Below are positions 26,381-35,484 of a DNA stretch of 60,478 nt, piece after piece (positions within the stretch are counted from its first letter, which is position 1; each line of letters opens with the position of its first letter). Source of the stretch: an uncultured bacterium (GTDB taxonomy: Bacteria > Bacillota > Clostridia > Lachnospirales > Lachnospiraceae). The position numbers and the translations under genes were made by a program. The notes under the pieces were generated by a model. That model saw only the letters and a list, made by a program, of their open reading frames with translations. It made no database searches and was not told where the DNA came from. The stretch spans positions 1-60,478 of the forward strand of contig CAJMNR010000026.1 of assembly GCA_905214875.1 (NCBI GenBank), read 5' to 3'.

Positions 26381-27055
26381 ATGCAGTACGATTGTCTGAT
26401 CGTAGATGATGAGATTGTATTAGGAAATGCAACATGTGAGTATTTTGAGATGTTTGGTTTAAAGGCGAAACATGTGACAACATCAGAAGAATGCTTAAAG
26501 GTGTTGGAAGAAGACGAAGTAAAGCTAGTTTTGCTGGATATCAATCTGAAAGAGGAAAGTGGGTTTGCCCTTTGTAAGGAAATACGTAAAACCAATGATC
26601 TTCCCATCCTATTCATCAGTGCAAGACAAAGCGATGATGACGTCTTGATCGCACTAAATATAGGTGGAGACGATTATATTAAGAAGCCATATACCTTAAG
26701 CGTATTGTTGGCAAAAGTAAAAGTTACGTTAAAGCGTTTAGAAAAGACGGATCAAAAAGTAGTGGCGCAAAAAAATGGCCTTACGATTGATGCCGATGCT
26801 ATGAAGGTTTATGTGGATGGGGAAGAAGTAAAGCTGAAAGCAAAAGAATTCCGCTTGTTAAATTATTTATATGAGAATAAAAACAAAGTCGTTTCAAAGG
26901 CAGAATTGTTTGATGAAATATGGGGAGATGATTTCTTTAGCGATGGAACGCTAAATGTACATATAAGGAAAATACGAGAAAAGATTGAAAAGGATCCGAA
27001 AGAACCGAAATACATAAAGACTATTTGGGGAACGGGGTATATGTTGGAATTATGA
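26381..27055 (+). CDS. OmpR-family response regulator
   Basis: 224 aa. Receiver with DDE near the start, phospho-acceptor D53 in LLDINLKEESG, and the Lys in YIKKPYTL. Winged-helix DNA-binding domain at residues about 125-224 (KEFRLLNYLYENKNKVVSKAELFDEIW, GTLNVHIRKIREKI). It overlaps the kinase gene by four bases. Most likely it controls the ABC exporter downstream. Confidence 0.92.
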   Translation: MQYDCLIVDDEIVLGNATCEYFEMFGLKAKHVTTSEECLKVLEEDEVKLVLLDINLKEESGFALCKEIRKTNDLPILFISARQSDDDVLIALNIGGDDYIKKPYTLSVLLAKVKVTLKRLEKTDQKVVAQKNGLTIDADAMKVYVDGEEVKLKAKEFRLLNYLYENKNKVVSKAELFDEIWGDDFFSDGTLNVHIRKIREKIEKDPKEPKYIKTIWGTGYMLEL

Positions 27056-28308
27056 AAATGAGACAGTTTTTAGTAGGAATCAATGTGTTGGGAATTCTGC
27101 TTTTTTTCCTATGTTCTAATAAACTTACTTCCTTTCAATATCGTACAGAAGACATGGCGTCTCTAAATGACAAGTATCAGCTAGTAATGGAAGCTTTGGA
27201 TGCTGGGCGAGACCGCCAGTTAGTCATGGAGGAGTATGGTTGTGAGATTATTGAACTTAACGATGAGAATTATACAGCCAAGTTATATCAGGCAATTAGT
27301 GAGAAGGATACTGTCTTTGATTATCTGAAAGGGCAAACACTAATCAGCAAGATTATTTTTAAACAGAACGATGCAATATTTGAACAGGTAAAGAAAGAAA
27401 TTAGGGGAATCCTTCTTTTATTTATGGGAGGAATGCTTCTTCTTGTAGATAGTTTCTGCTTGTATCAATATGTCCGTATAATAAAGCCATTTCATGGGCT
27501 TAAGGAATTTGCAGGAAACATTGCAAAGGGGGAGCTAGACGCGCCGTTACATATGAATAAGCATAATTATTTTGGGGCATTTACAGAAAGCTTTGATGTA
27601 ATGAGGGAAGAACTTAATAAGGCAAGAGAGGGCGAGTATCAGGCAAACTTAAGCAAAAGGGAGCTTGTAGCAAGTTTGTCTCATGATATCAAAACACCTG
27701 TAGCCTCTATTAAAGCATTATGTGAAATACTTGAGATTAAGTTAAAAGACAATGAAAATGTGAGCAAAATCTATAGTATCGATACGAAAGCAGGGGAGAT
27801 TGAGCAGTTAATCGGCAACTTATTCCATGCAACCTTAGAGGAACTTACGGTATTAAAGATTATTCCTGAGGAAGAAGAGAGTACGATTATTCCTCAGATG
27901 CTTGAAGACATGAATCATTATGGACTGATTAAGCAAATCGGAGAGATTCCAGAGTGCCTTATTTACTGTGACAGACTACGGCTAAATCAAGTACTTGATA
28001 ATATTATCAGTAACTCCTATAAATATGCAAAAACAAAGATTGAAGTCAGTTATGAGGAGACGGAACAAAACATTATCATGGAAATTCGTGATTTTGGCAC
28101 ATCTCTTTCGGATATGGACTTACTTTTAGTCTGTGAAAAATTCTACCGAGGGGAAAATTCGGCAGGAAAGAGTGGATCAGGGCTCGGTTTGTATCTTGCG
28201 AAAACATTTATGGAACAAATGGGAGGAGGGCTTTCCTGTGAAAATGACCATGGGTTTGTCGTTACCCTCCATATCCAAAAAATAGGAGCCAAATTAAGAA
28301 ATAGATAA
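27052..28308 (+). CDS. Sensor histidine kinase
   Basis: 418 aa from ATG 27052, overlapping the regulator stop as ATGA. Two membrane helices (about 5-22 and 120-142) flank a sensor loop of about 100 residues. A HAMP-like linker follows, then the H-box SLSHDIKTPVAS (His near 211), the N-box NIISNSYKYAK and the G-box SGLGLYLAKTF. The large external loop differs from the loop-less BceS kinases, so ligand sensing may be direct. Confidence 0.9.
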   Translation: MKMRQFLVGINVLGILLFFLCSNKLTSFQYRTEDMASLNDKYQLVMEALDAGRDRQLVMEEYGCEIIELNDENYTAKLYQAISEKDTVFDYLKGQTLISKIIFKQNDAIFEQVKKEIRGILLLFMGGMLLLVDSFCLYQYVRIIKPFHGLKEFAGNIAKGELDAPLHMNKHNYFGAFTESFDVMREELNKAREGEYQANLSKRELVASLSHDIKTPVASIKALCEILEIKLKDNENVSKIYSIDTKAGEIEQLIGNLFHATLEELTVLKIIPEEEESTIIPQMLEDMNHYGLIKQIGEIPECLIYCDRLRLNQVLDNIISNSYKYAKTKIEVSYEETEQNIIMEIRDFGTSLSDMDLLLVCEKFYRGENSAGKSGSGLGLYLAKTFMEQMGGGLSCENDHGFVVTLHIQKIGAKLRNR

Positions 28309-28350
28309 GAATTTCATAATACTTCGAAAAAGTCTTGTTAAGGGAGCTGT

Positions 28351-28359
28351 TGCTATAAT
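28351..28359 (+). promoter_or_regulatory. Extended -10 promoter of the ABC exporter genes
   Basis: TGCTATAAT (TATAAT 28354-28359) without a good -35, as expected for a promoter needing an activator. It lies between the kinase and ABC genes, so the upstream response regulator may activate it. Confidence 0.55.
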
Positions 28360-28403
28360 TGAAAACGTAAAGAAGAGATCGATAGAAAGAAGGGAGAAAC
28401 ATT

Positions 28404-29159
28404 ATGGCAACAATATTAGAAGCTCATAATTTATGTAAATCATATTCGAATGGAAAGGTTATGCAACATGTTTTAAAAAACTTAAATATAAAAATTGAAG
28501 AAGGAGATTTTACGGTAATCATGGGAAGTTCAGGTTCCGGTAAATCAACGCTTCTGTATGCATTATCAGGAATGGATAAACCATCACTTGGTACCATTAA
28601 ATTTAAAGGAACGGATATTTCTAATTATAGTAACGACCAATTGGCGCTATTTCGTAGGAAAAACTGTGGATTCGTCTTTCAACAGGTATATCTCAATGAT
28701 ACGATGAGCATTATGGACAATATCTTAGTATGCGGATTATTAAATAAGAAAGAGAAAAAGGGGCTTGTGGAAGAGGCAAAACGATTACTTGACGAGGTGG
28801 AACTTGGCGAAGAAGTATATCATAAGTTCCCAACACAGTTATCAGGAGGCCAGGCACAACGGGCAGCAATCGTCCGCGCCATCATTAATCATCCCCCAAT
28901 CTTATTTGCCGATGAGCCAACGGGAGCATTGAATTCTTCCAACTCCAAAAATGTATTAGACATTATGACAAAGCTTAATCAACAGGGACAGAGTATCGTC
29001 ATGGTTACCCATGATATGAAGACGGCAAGGAGAGCAAATCGAATCTTGTATCTAAAAGATGGTGTGATCGAAGACGAATTAAACCTTGGAAGCTATGTAT
29101 CTGACGATCCAGTTCGTCATGCAAGACTTCGTGAATTCTTAGAGAGCATGGGGTGGTAG
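28404..29159 (+). CDS. ABC transporter ATPase (MacB/LolD type)
   Basis: 251 aa. Walker A GSSGSGKSTLL, signature LSGGQAQR, Walker B ILFADEPTGALNS and the switch His in MVTHD. The DEPTGALNS form is typical of MacB/LolD/BceA ATPases. It is followed one base later by its FtsX-type permease. Confidence 0.93.
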   Translation: MATILEAHNLCKSYSNGKVMQHVLKNLNIKIEEGDFTVIMGSSGSGKSTLLYALSGMDKPSLGTIKFKGTDISNYSNDQLALFRRKNCGFVFQQVYLNDTMSIMDNILVCGLLNKKEKKGLVEEAKRLLDEVELGEEVYHKFPTQLSGGQAQRAAIVRAIINHPPILFADEPTGALNSSNSKNVLDIMTKLNQQGQSIVMVTHDMKTARRANRILYLKDGVIEDELNLGSYVSDDPVRHARLREFLESMGW

Positions 29160-29160
29160 T

Positions 29161-31524
29161 ATGAAGACATGGATGATGATAAAAAGCAGTATTAGAAAGA
29201 ATAAAAGCTCGTCAATTACATTGGTCTTATTAATCACAATGGCAACCATCTTATTATATAGTAGCCTGATGGTTTTACTAAATGTAAGTGACGTTATAGA
29301 AAATGTGAATGCAAATAATCAAGGTGCAGATTTTCGTGTCTTTGTTTCAAATGAAACGTCTGAGGACGTTGAAGAACTTATGAAGTCGGTTTCCGGATAT
29401 GATGGTTCAGAAATAGAAGATGCCATCGTAAATTATGGTACGGTTCAAGATAAAAAAGTAGAAGATACACCACAAAACGAAGGAATTGTCCTTTTAAATC
29501 AAGAGACAGCAAGAACAATGTCTAAAATAGAAAGATTGGAAGATGCAAAGGAGATGGAGGACAATGGAATCCTTGTTCCTTATTCTTTAAAGTCAATCTT
29601 TGACTATCAAAGCGGTGATGAGATTGAGATTGGATTAAATGGGAAAAAAGAGACATTTAAAATCTGTGGATTCTTACAAGACGTGATGTTCTCAACTCCA
29701 TCTAATGTGGATCGGTACATTTTTTATGTAACGGATGCTACATTTAAGAGGTTGTATCATGAAGTGCCTGATACGATGAAAATGAAGGACATCAAGGTTC
29801 GTTTAGAAAAGAATGCAAGCTCTTCTGATTATAGTGATGAGTTTATCAATAAGGTGTCAACGACAAAAGGAATCTCTAGTAAGAACATGACTACACTGGA
29901 TTATGAAACTATGAAACTTGGTACTTCCATTACGATTATGATCGTAACTATTATTCTAATCGTATTTTCCATGTTAATGTTGATGATCGCGTTAATCGTA
30001 ATTCGTTTTACCATCATCAATCATATTGAGGAAGATGTGAAGAACATCGGTGCAATGGAGGCAGCAGGATTTACAAGCACAATGATTCGAAAATCATTAA
30101 TCTTGCAGTTTATATGGCTTGGTGTCGTTGGATTTGTAATTGGCTTTGCAGTGGCGCTTTGTATTTCCAACGTTGTAACTACATTTGTATCGTCATCGAT
30201 CGGTTTGTACTGGGAGGCAGAATTTTCAATTAGTGCAACGCTTCTTACTATAGGTATCATACTTTTATTTGTTGGAGCCATCGCAACAAAGGTATCTGCA
30301 AGATTAAAAAAGATTACGCCTATTGTTGCTCTTAGAAATGGATTATCAACGTATAACTTTAAGAAAAACTATCTTCCATTGGACTCTACAAGAGGAAAGC
30401 TGAATTTTCTGCTTGGAGTAAAGCAAATGTTACATGCGAAGAAACAGAATATTTCGATTGGTCTCATCGGGGTAATTATGTCATTTACGTTTATCATGGG
30501 ATTTACCTTGCTTATGAACTTTTCAGGAAAAGGTGCTACATTAATGAAATTAGTCGGGTTGGAGCAGTCTGAAATCGGCATTACTTGTACTTCGAAGGAA
30601 GCAAGAGATGAACTTAGACAAACACTTAGTACTTATAACGAAATTGAAAATACGAATCTATTTTGTTATGAAGATATTGTGATTTCAGCCAAGGGCAAAG
30701 ATGTATCCACTTCAGCAAACATATGTGAAGATTTTAGTAACATCAACGTAAAGACCGTATTTGATGGACGGTATCCAATTCATGATAATGAAATCGTACT
30801 AAGTAACTCAAATGCAGAAAAGCTGGGTGTAAGTACTGGTGATGTTGTTTCGGTCAGAGGAAAAGAAGGGAACAAAGAATATGTAGTCGTCGGAATCAAC
30901 CAGCATATCAACCATCTTGGAAGGTCCTGTTCTTTGACTGAAAAAGGGATGATAAGGAATGACAGTAGCTATTATTGCGATGAGATTTATGTGTATCTCA
31001 AAGATGGAATAGAGATTGAATCGTTTATGAATCGTCTGGAACAAGAATTAGGTACCGATGAGTTTAGCTTCGTCAATATGCAGGCTACTTTTGAGAGCAG
31101 CTTGAAATCTATCTCAGATATTTGCAACATTATGTGTATCGTATTAGATGGCGTGGTAATCCTTGTGGTTGCATTGATTTTATTCTACATGGTAAAAGTA
31201 AAAATCGTTCGTGACAAAAAGATTCTTGGTATTCAGAAAGCAATTGGATTTACGACAAAGCAATTAATGGTTCACAATGTGATTTCATTTTGTATCATTA
31301 TGTTTATCAGCTTCATAATTGGAGCAATTGGGGTAATGCTTTTCTCTACACCAATCTGTACGCTTATGTTCAGCGTAGCTAGTTTTAAGAAATGTTCGTT
31401 GGATGTTTCGCTTATGTCTGCTGTTTTATCGGTGATTGGCCTTACGATTTTCTCTATTTTAATTACGATGATCTTATCAATTCGTATTAAAAAAGTAAAT
31501 CCAAGAGAACTATTTATGGACTAA
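29161..31524 (+). CDS. ABC transporter permease with two FtsX domains
   Basis: 787 aa. One N-terminal helix, a large external domain (about 45-260), three helices forming the first FtsX domain (IAMVTIIL-like, residues about 255-390), another external domain and a second FtsX set at the C-terminus ending in RIKKVNPRELF. Such permeases with a MacB-type ATPase and two-component genes usually remove or sense antimicrobial peptides or lipids. The substrate is not determinable here. Confidence 0.88.
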   Translation: MKTWMMIKSSIRKNKSSSITLVLLITMATILLYSSLMVLLNVSDVIENVNANNQGADFRVFVSNETSEDVEELMKSVSGYDGSEIEDAIVNYGTVQDKKVEDTPQNEGIVLLNQETARTMSKIERLEDAKEMEDNGILVPYSLKSIFDYQSGDEIEIGLNGKKETFKICGFLQDVMFSTPSNVDRYIFYVTDATFKRLYHEVPDTMKMKDIKVRLEKNASSSDYSDEFINKVSTTKGISSKNMTTLDYETMKLGTSITIMIVTIILIVFSMLMLMIALIVIRFTIINHIEEDVKNIGAMEAAGFTSTMIRKSLILQFIWLGVVGFVIGFAVALCISNVVTTFVSSSIGLYWEAEFSISATLLTIGIILLFVGAIATKVSARLKKITPIVALRNGLSTYNFKKNYLPLDSTRGKLNFLLGVKQMLHAKKQNISIGLIGVIMSFTFIMGFTLLMNFSGKGATLMKLVGLEQSEIGITCTSKEARDELRQTLSTYNEIENTNLFCYEDIVISAKGKDVSTSANICEDFSNINVKTVFDGRYPIHDNEIVLSNSNAEKLGVSTGDVVSVRGKEGNKEYVVVGINQHINHLGRSCSLTEKGMIRNDSSYYCDEIYVYLKDGIEIESFMNRLEQELGTDEFSFVNMQATFESSLKSISDICNIMCIVLDGVVILVVALILFYMVKVKIVRDKKILGIQKAIGFTTKQLMVHNVISFCIIMFISFIIGAIGVMLFSTPICTLMFSVASFKKCSLDVSLMSAVLSVIGLTIFSILITMILSIRIKKVNPRELFMD

Positions 31525-31578
31525 AATAAAAAATAGTTTGACATTTTATTACTATTTTACTAAAATAAACTAAAAATA

Positions 31579-31620
31579 GGGCGATGGAGTTCTTCAAAAC
31601 GAGAACTCCATCGCCTTTTT
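31579..31620 (+). terminator. Terminator of the two-component/ABC locus
   Basis: GGCGATGGAGTTCT pairs perfectly with AGAACTCCATCGCC (14 bp), then T5. Repeat copy A begins three bases after the T-tract. Confidence 0.93.
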
Positions 31621-31622
31621 GT

Positions 31623-31712
31623 ATTTACACGAACAACGAGCCAAAGTGATGCCTGCATTACCTTGGTAACTGTCGCGGTAACCAGAGAAACTGGCAGAGT
31701 ATGTTTCTTCTG
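31623..31712 (+). repeat. Terminator-associated structured repeat, copy A
   Basis: About 84-90 bases beginning ATTTACACGAACAACGAGCC and ending TGTTTCTTCTGG. By eye about 80% identical to copy B (38701). Predicted elements: an outer stem near positions 6-10/51-55; a hairpin CCAAAGTGATG / CATTACCTTGG with a four-base loop; and a 3' hairpin CCAG-AGAAA-CTGG. It lies between the ABC locus terminator and the ATP-grasp operon, and may overlap that operon's promoter. Confidence 0.7.
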
Positions 31713-31745
31713 GTTGATAGTAAGATACAATAAGGAGGGATTTGT

Positions 31746-33059
31746 ATGGTTGATTTGACAATGCAGTCAGATGTAATTAATCGATTGTTAGCAAGATATG
31801 GGGTACGTTTTGGAATTTATAAAAATGGAAGCTTCAAAGAGCAGTTATTTCCATTTGATTCAATTCCAAGGGTGATTGAGAAAAAAGAGTTTGATTATCT
31901 AGAACGTGGGTTAAAACAAAGGGTAACCGCGTTAAATCTATTTTTAGCAGATATTTATAGTGAAAAAAAAATCGTAAAGGATGGGGTGGTTCCAGAAGAG
32001 TTTATCTTCGCTTCCTCTGGGTATCTTGCACAATGTGAGGGGATTAAACCATCAAAAAACATTTACAGCCATATTTCAGGTATTGACTTGGTACAGGCAA
32101 AAGACGGGACATGGTATGTATTAGAGGACAATTTACGAATTCCTTCTGGGGCCTCTTATCCAATGATTGCAAGGGACATATGCAGAAAATCTAGTCCTAA
32201 TACATTTCGAAATAATCGCTTAGAGGATAATCGAAATTATTGCACATTATTAAGAGAAATGATGGATTATGTAAATACGGGTGGAATCAATGTAATCCTT
32301 ACTCCAGGCCGTTACAACGCGGCGTTTTTTGAACACTCCTACCTGGCAGAGAAGACAGGGGCGATCTTAGTAACCGGAAAAGACTTATCAGTCGAAGGGG
32401 AATATCTTTACTATCAAGATTATAAAGGCAAGAAGGTTAAAGTTGGAGCCGTCTATCGCAGGGTATCCGATGAGTACTTGGATCCGATGACTTTTGAGCC
32501 AGAATCATTGATTGGTGTTCCACATTTGATGGAAGTCTATCGCAAAGGAAATGTTGCAATTATCAATACGCCTGGTAATGGCGTTGCAGATGACAAAGGA
32601 CTTTACTATTTTGTTCCTAGAATTATTAAGTATTATTTAGGAGAGGAAGCCATTTTGCACAATGCACCTACATACCTTCCATACTACAAAGAGGATATGG
32701 ACTATGTATTAGAACATTTTGATACGTTAGTGTTAAAAGATGTTGCAGAAGCAGGCGGATATGGAGTCTTATTCGGAAGTAGTTTAACAAAAGAAAAGAA
32801 GGAAGCGTTTATTGAACTATTAAAGAAAGAGCCTAGACGGTTTATCGCACAGGAAGTCATAGACTTTATTGATATCGATATTTTGGAAGATGGAGAGGAA
32901 GTACCTAGAAAGGCTGACTTAAGGGCATTTGTACTTAGCGGGGAAGAAGTGAAGGTTTGGAAAAGCGGACTTACAAGGTTTTCTAGAAATCCAGATTCAT
33001 TTATCGTGAATTCATCACAGGGAGGAGGCTTTAAAGACACATGGGTATTATCACAGTAG
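31746..33059 (+). CDS. Circularly permuted ATP-grasp ligase (type 2)
   Basis: 437 aa. Matches the CP_ATPgrasp (DUF404/DUF407) family: LKQRVTALNLFLADIYSEKK near the start, VLEDNLRIPSGASYP (ATP-binding region), NTPGNGVADDKGLYYFVPRI and VLKDVAEAGGYGVLFG. These proteins are predicted to join a carboxylate to an amine, making peptide-like bonds. First gene of a five-gene operon; AAGGAGGG ribosome site. It overlaps the alpha-E gene by 19 bases. Product unknown. Confidence 0.85.
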   Translation: MVDLTMQSDVINRLLARYGVRFGIYKNGSFKEQLFPFDSIPRVIEKKEFDYLERGLKQRVTALNLFLADIYSEKKIVKDGVVPEEFIFASSGYLAQCEGIKPSKNIYSHISGIDLVQAKDGTWYVLEDNLRIPSGASYPMIARDICRKSSPNTFRNNRLEDNRNYCTLLREMMDYVNTGGINVILTPGRYNAAFFEHSYLAEKTGAILVTGKDLSVEGEYLYYQDYKGKKVKVGAVYRRVSDEYLDPMTFEPESLIGVPHLMEVYRKGNVAIINTPGNGVADDKGLYYFVPRIIKYYLGEEAILHNAPTYLPYYKEDMDYVLEHFDTLVLKDVAEAGGYGVLFGSSLTKEKKEAFIELLKKEPRRFIAQEVIDFIDIDILEDGEEVPRKADLRAFVLSGEEVKVWKSGLTRFSRNPDSFIVNSSQGGGFKDTWVLSQ

Positions 33060-33709
33060 AAAAAGCAAAAGATTTATTATGGTTAGGAAGATATTCCGAG
33101 AGAGTATATACAACGATTCAAACATTTTTTATAGCATTTGATCGTTTGATCGAAGCAGAGGAAGAAAAATACAAAGAGTTTTGTAAACGGGTGGATGTGC
33201 CGGATGTATATGGTTCCAAAGAGGTATTCTTAAAGAACTATCCATTTGATAGGGATAATCCAGATTCTATCTTAAGTAATTTATATCGTGCTTATGATAA
33301 TGCGGTTTTTCTACGACATGAGATTGGATCAGAGACACTTGCATATATTGAACTTGCCATTTACGATATGAAAAAGGCAAAGGATAGCAAGGCACCATTA
33401 ATCGAAATGCAAACAGTACTAGACCATTTGTTAGCATTCTGGGGATGTGTGGATGATTGTATCGATTCTTCCAATGTCAGAGATATGATCAAAACGGGAC
33501 GAAGAATTGAACGGCTTGATTTATATCTGCGTTTTGAAATGGACAATGACTTGCTTCATCGTGAGGTTACAAAGTTAAAGAGCAGAATTGAAAGAACAGA
33601 ACTTAAGTATGATAAAGAAAAGTTAGAGTATCTTGTTACCATGATTGAAGAGAATCATATCAATTACCATGAAGGGGTAAGAGAAATAGAAAGTTTGGTA
33701 GAAATGTAA
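33041..33709 (+). CDS. Alpha-E domain protein (DUF403)
   Basis: 222 aa, all-helical. Begins with VEKAKDLLWLGRYSERVYTT, the start expected of the alpha-E family. Alpha-E proteins are nearly always next to circularly permuted ATP-grasp genes and are thought to help or complete the ligase. The 19-base overlap with the ligase gene fits a tight complex. Confidence 0.85.
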   Translation: MGIITVEKAKDLLWLGRYSERVYTTIQTFFIAFDRLIEAEEEKYKEFCKRVDVPDVYGSKEVFLKNYPFDRDNPDSILSNLYRAYDNAVFLRHEIGSETLAYIELAIYDMKKAKDSKAPLIEMQTVLDHLLAFWGCVDDCIDSSNVRDMIKTGRRIERLDLYLRFEMDNDLLHREVTKLKSRIERTELKYDKEKLEYLVTMIEENHINYHEGVREIESLVEM

Positions 33710-33733
33710 GGTGTTAAAGGGGTGTGAACTACA

Positions 33734-34543
33734 ATGGGTGACTATTTGCATTTTTACTATGATATGAAACTAGAATTTTCTTGCATGGTTAGTAAGCATT
33801 ATTTTAAGAATATCATCGAGCCAAAGTCAACATTACGTCAAAAGATTGTTCACCTGCATTATGATATCACCCCTTGTGATATGCTTGGTAACAATCAGGA
33901 TGGATTTGGAAATCAAATTATTTATGGAAATTGTTTCAAGCCTCATGATTCCTTTGAAATCAAAATGGAAGGATTGGCTGAAACAAAACAGGATGCCAAG
34001 GAGGAGAAGGAGAAAGAAAATAGCAGAATTTTTCTTTACCCTTCCGAATATACAAAGCCTGGAAAGCATTTATATGAATTTTTTAATTCATTAATGAGTG
34101 CAGATAAGGAACGTTTTAGTACATACACCGCATGTGAGATAGCAGAGTACCTTATGACTAAGTTGCAAACGGTCTTTAGCTATCAATCGGGAACCTCATC
34201 GGTAAATTCCGTAGCAGAAGAAGTATTTTTGCAAGGCTGTGGAGTGTGTCAAGATTATGCACATATCTTGATTACATTGCTTCGATTGGCATCCGTTCCT
34301 GCCAGATATGTGGTTGGATTGATACAGGGAGAGGGCGAAAGTCATGCCTGGGTGGAAGTTTTGCAAGATGGTTTTTGGTACGGAATTGATCCTACCAATG
34401 GGACATGGGTAAATGAGAATTATATTAAGATATCTTCAGGGCGAGACTATCAGGACTGTTGCATTAGCAAAGGGATGTTTGAAGGATTTGCAAATCAAAA
34501 GCTATCCATATCTGTTAGTGTCGTTAGAGAAAGGAAAACGTAA
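33734..34543 (+). CDS. Transglutaminase-like protein
   Basis: 269 aa, no signal peptide. N-terminal beta region of about 100 residues, then a transglutaminase/protease core: catalytic Cys in GCGVCQDYAHIL, His in GESHAWVEVL and Asp in GIDPTNG. In ATP-grasp/alpha-E operons these are predicted peptidases or amide-forming enzymes acting on the ligase product. Being cytoplasmic, it should act before any export. Confidence 0.85.
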   Translation: MGDYLHFYYDMKLEFSCMVSKHYFKNIIEPKSTLRQKIVHLHYDITPCDMLGNNQDGFGNQIIYGNCFKPHDSFEIKMEGLAETKQDAKEEKEKENSRIFLYPSEYTKPGKHLYEFFNSLMSADKERFSTYTACEIAEYLMTKLQTVFSYQSGTSSVNSVAEEVFLQGCGVCQDYAHILITLLRLASVPARYVVGLIQGEGESHAWVEVLQDGFWYGIDPTNGTWVNENYIKISSGRDYQDCCISKGMFEGFANQKLSISVSVVRERKT

Positions 34544-34545
34544 GT

Positions 34546-35481
34546 ATGGTTAAAAGTATAGCATCCGTAGCACTTCCCGTGGATGAGGTGCTTGCAATAA
34601 AGAAACAAAGAATCCTTCCAAAAAACGTTTCCGTTGCCGAGGAGAAATTGAAACGAGTCTGTATTGTAACAGGAACTCATGGCGATGAATTAGAGGGCCA
34701 GGCGGTATGTTTTGAACTTGGAAGGAAGGTAGTAGAGGAAATTTCGAATTTGAATGGAATTCTTGATATTTATCCGGCCATAAATCCGTTAGGAATCGAC
34801 TCCATAACACGAGGAATTCCAGGGTTTGATTTGGATATGAACCGTTTATTCCCAGGGGAACGTGACGGAACGATGGCAGAATATCTGGCAGATGAAATCA
34901 TACAGGACATTAAGGGAGCAGATCTTTGTATCGACATCCATGCGAGCAATATCTTTTTGACAGAGCTGCCACAGATTCGAATTAATGAAAAGAGTAAAGA
35001 GCAGCTTCTTCCGCTTGGGAAGCAGCTGAATATGGATCTTATCTGGGTACATAGCAACGCAACCGTTTTGGAATCCACATTGGCCTATTCCCTAAACAGT
35101 ATCGGAGTGCCAACGTTAGTAGTAGAGATGGGGGTTGGAATGCGCATTACAAAAGAATATACAAAACAGCTCGTTGACGGAATCTTGCACTTGATGCATG
35201 CACTTGAACTATGGAAGGGCGAAGTCGTAAAACCAAGGAAGCCGATGATTGCAGAAAAAGACCAAGTACAATTTCTAAATGCTACAAAATCAGGCATTTT
35301 TATAAAGGAAGAGGCTGGCCAACAGGTAGTGAAAGGCAAAAAGATCGGTCAGATTGTAGATCCATTGCACGGTGTTGTCTTAGAAGAAGTGCTAGCTCCA
35401 TGTGATGGCATCTTGTTTACGATTCGTGAATATCCTGTCGTAGACGAAGGATCATTAGTTGCCAGAATCTTGGAGGTGTAG
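34546..35481 (+). CDS. AstE/aspartoacylase-like M14 metallohydrolase, active form
   Basis: 311 aa. Zinc ligands are visible: H45 and E48 in TGTHGDELEG and H132 in CIDIHASN. The substrate-binding DMNRLFPGE and a later VVEMGVGM are present. The C-terminal 80 residues form a biotinyl-like beta barrel shared with the next gene (VVKGKKIGQIVDPLHGVVLE). The family removes acyl or aminoacyl groups from amide bonds. In this operon it may trim or release the peptide made by the ATP-grasp ligase. Confidence 0.85.
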   Translation: MVKSIASVALPVDEVLAIKKQRILPKNVSVAEEKLKRVCIVTGTHGDELEGQAVCFELGRKVVEEISNLNGILDIYPAINPLGIDSITRGIPGFDLDMNRLFPGERDGTMAEYLADEIIQDIKGADLCIDIHASNIFLTELPQIRINEKSKEQLLPLGKQLNMDLIWVHSNATVLESTLAYSLNSIGVPTLVVEMGVGMRITKEYTKQLVDGILHLMHALELWKGEVVKPRKPMIAEKDQVQFLNATKSGIFIKEEAGQQVVKGKKIGQIVDPLHGVVLEEVLAPCDGILFTIREYPVVDEGSLVARILEV

Positions 35482-35484
35482 CCG

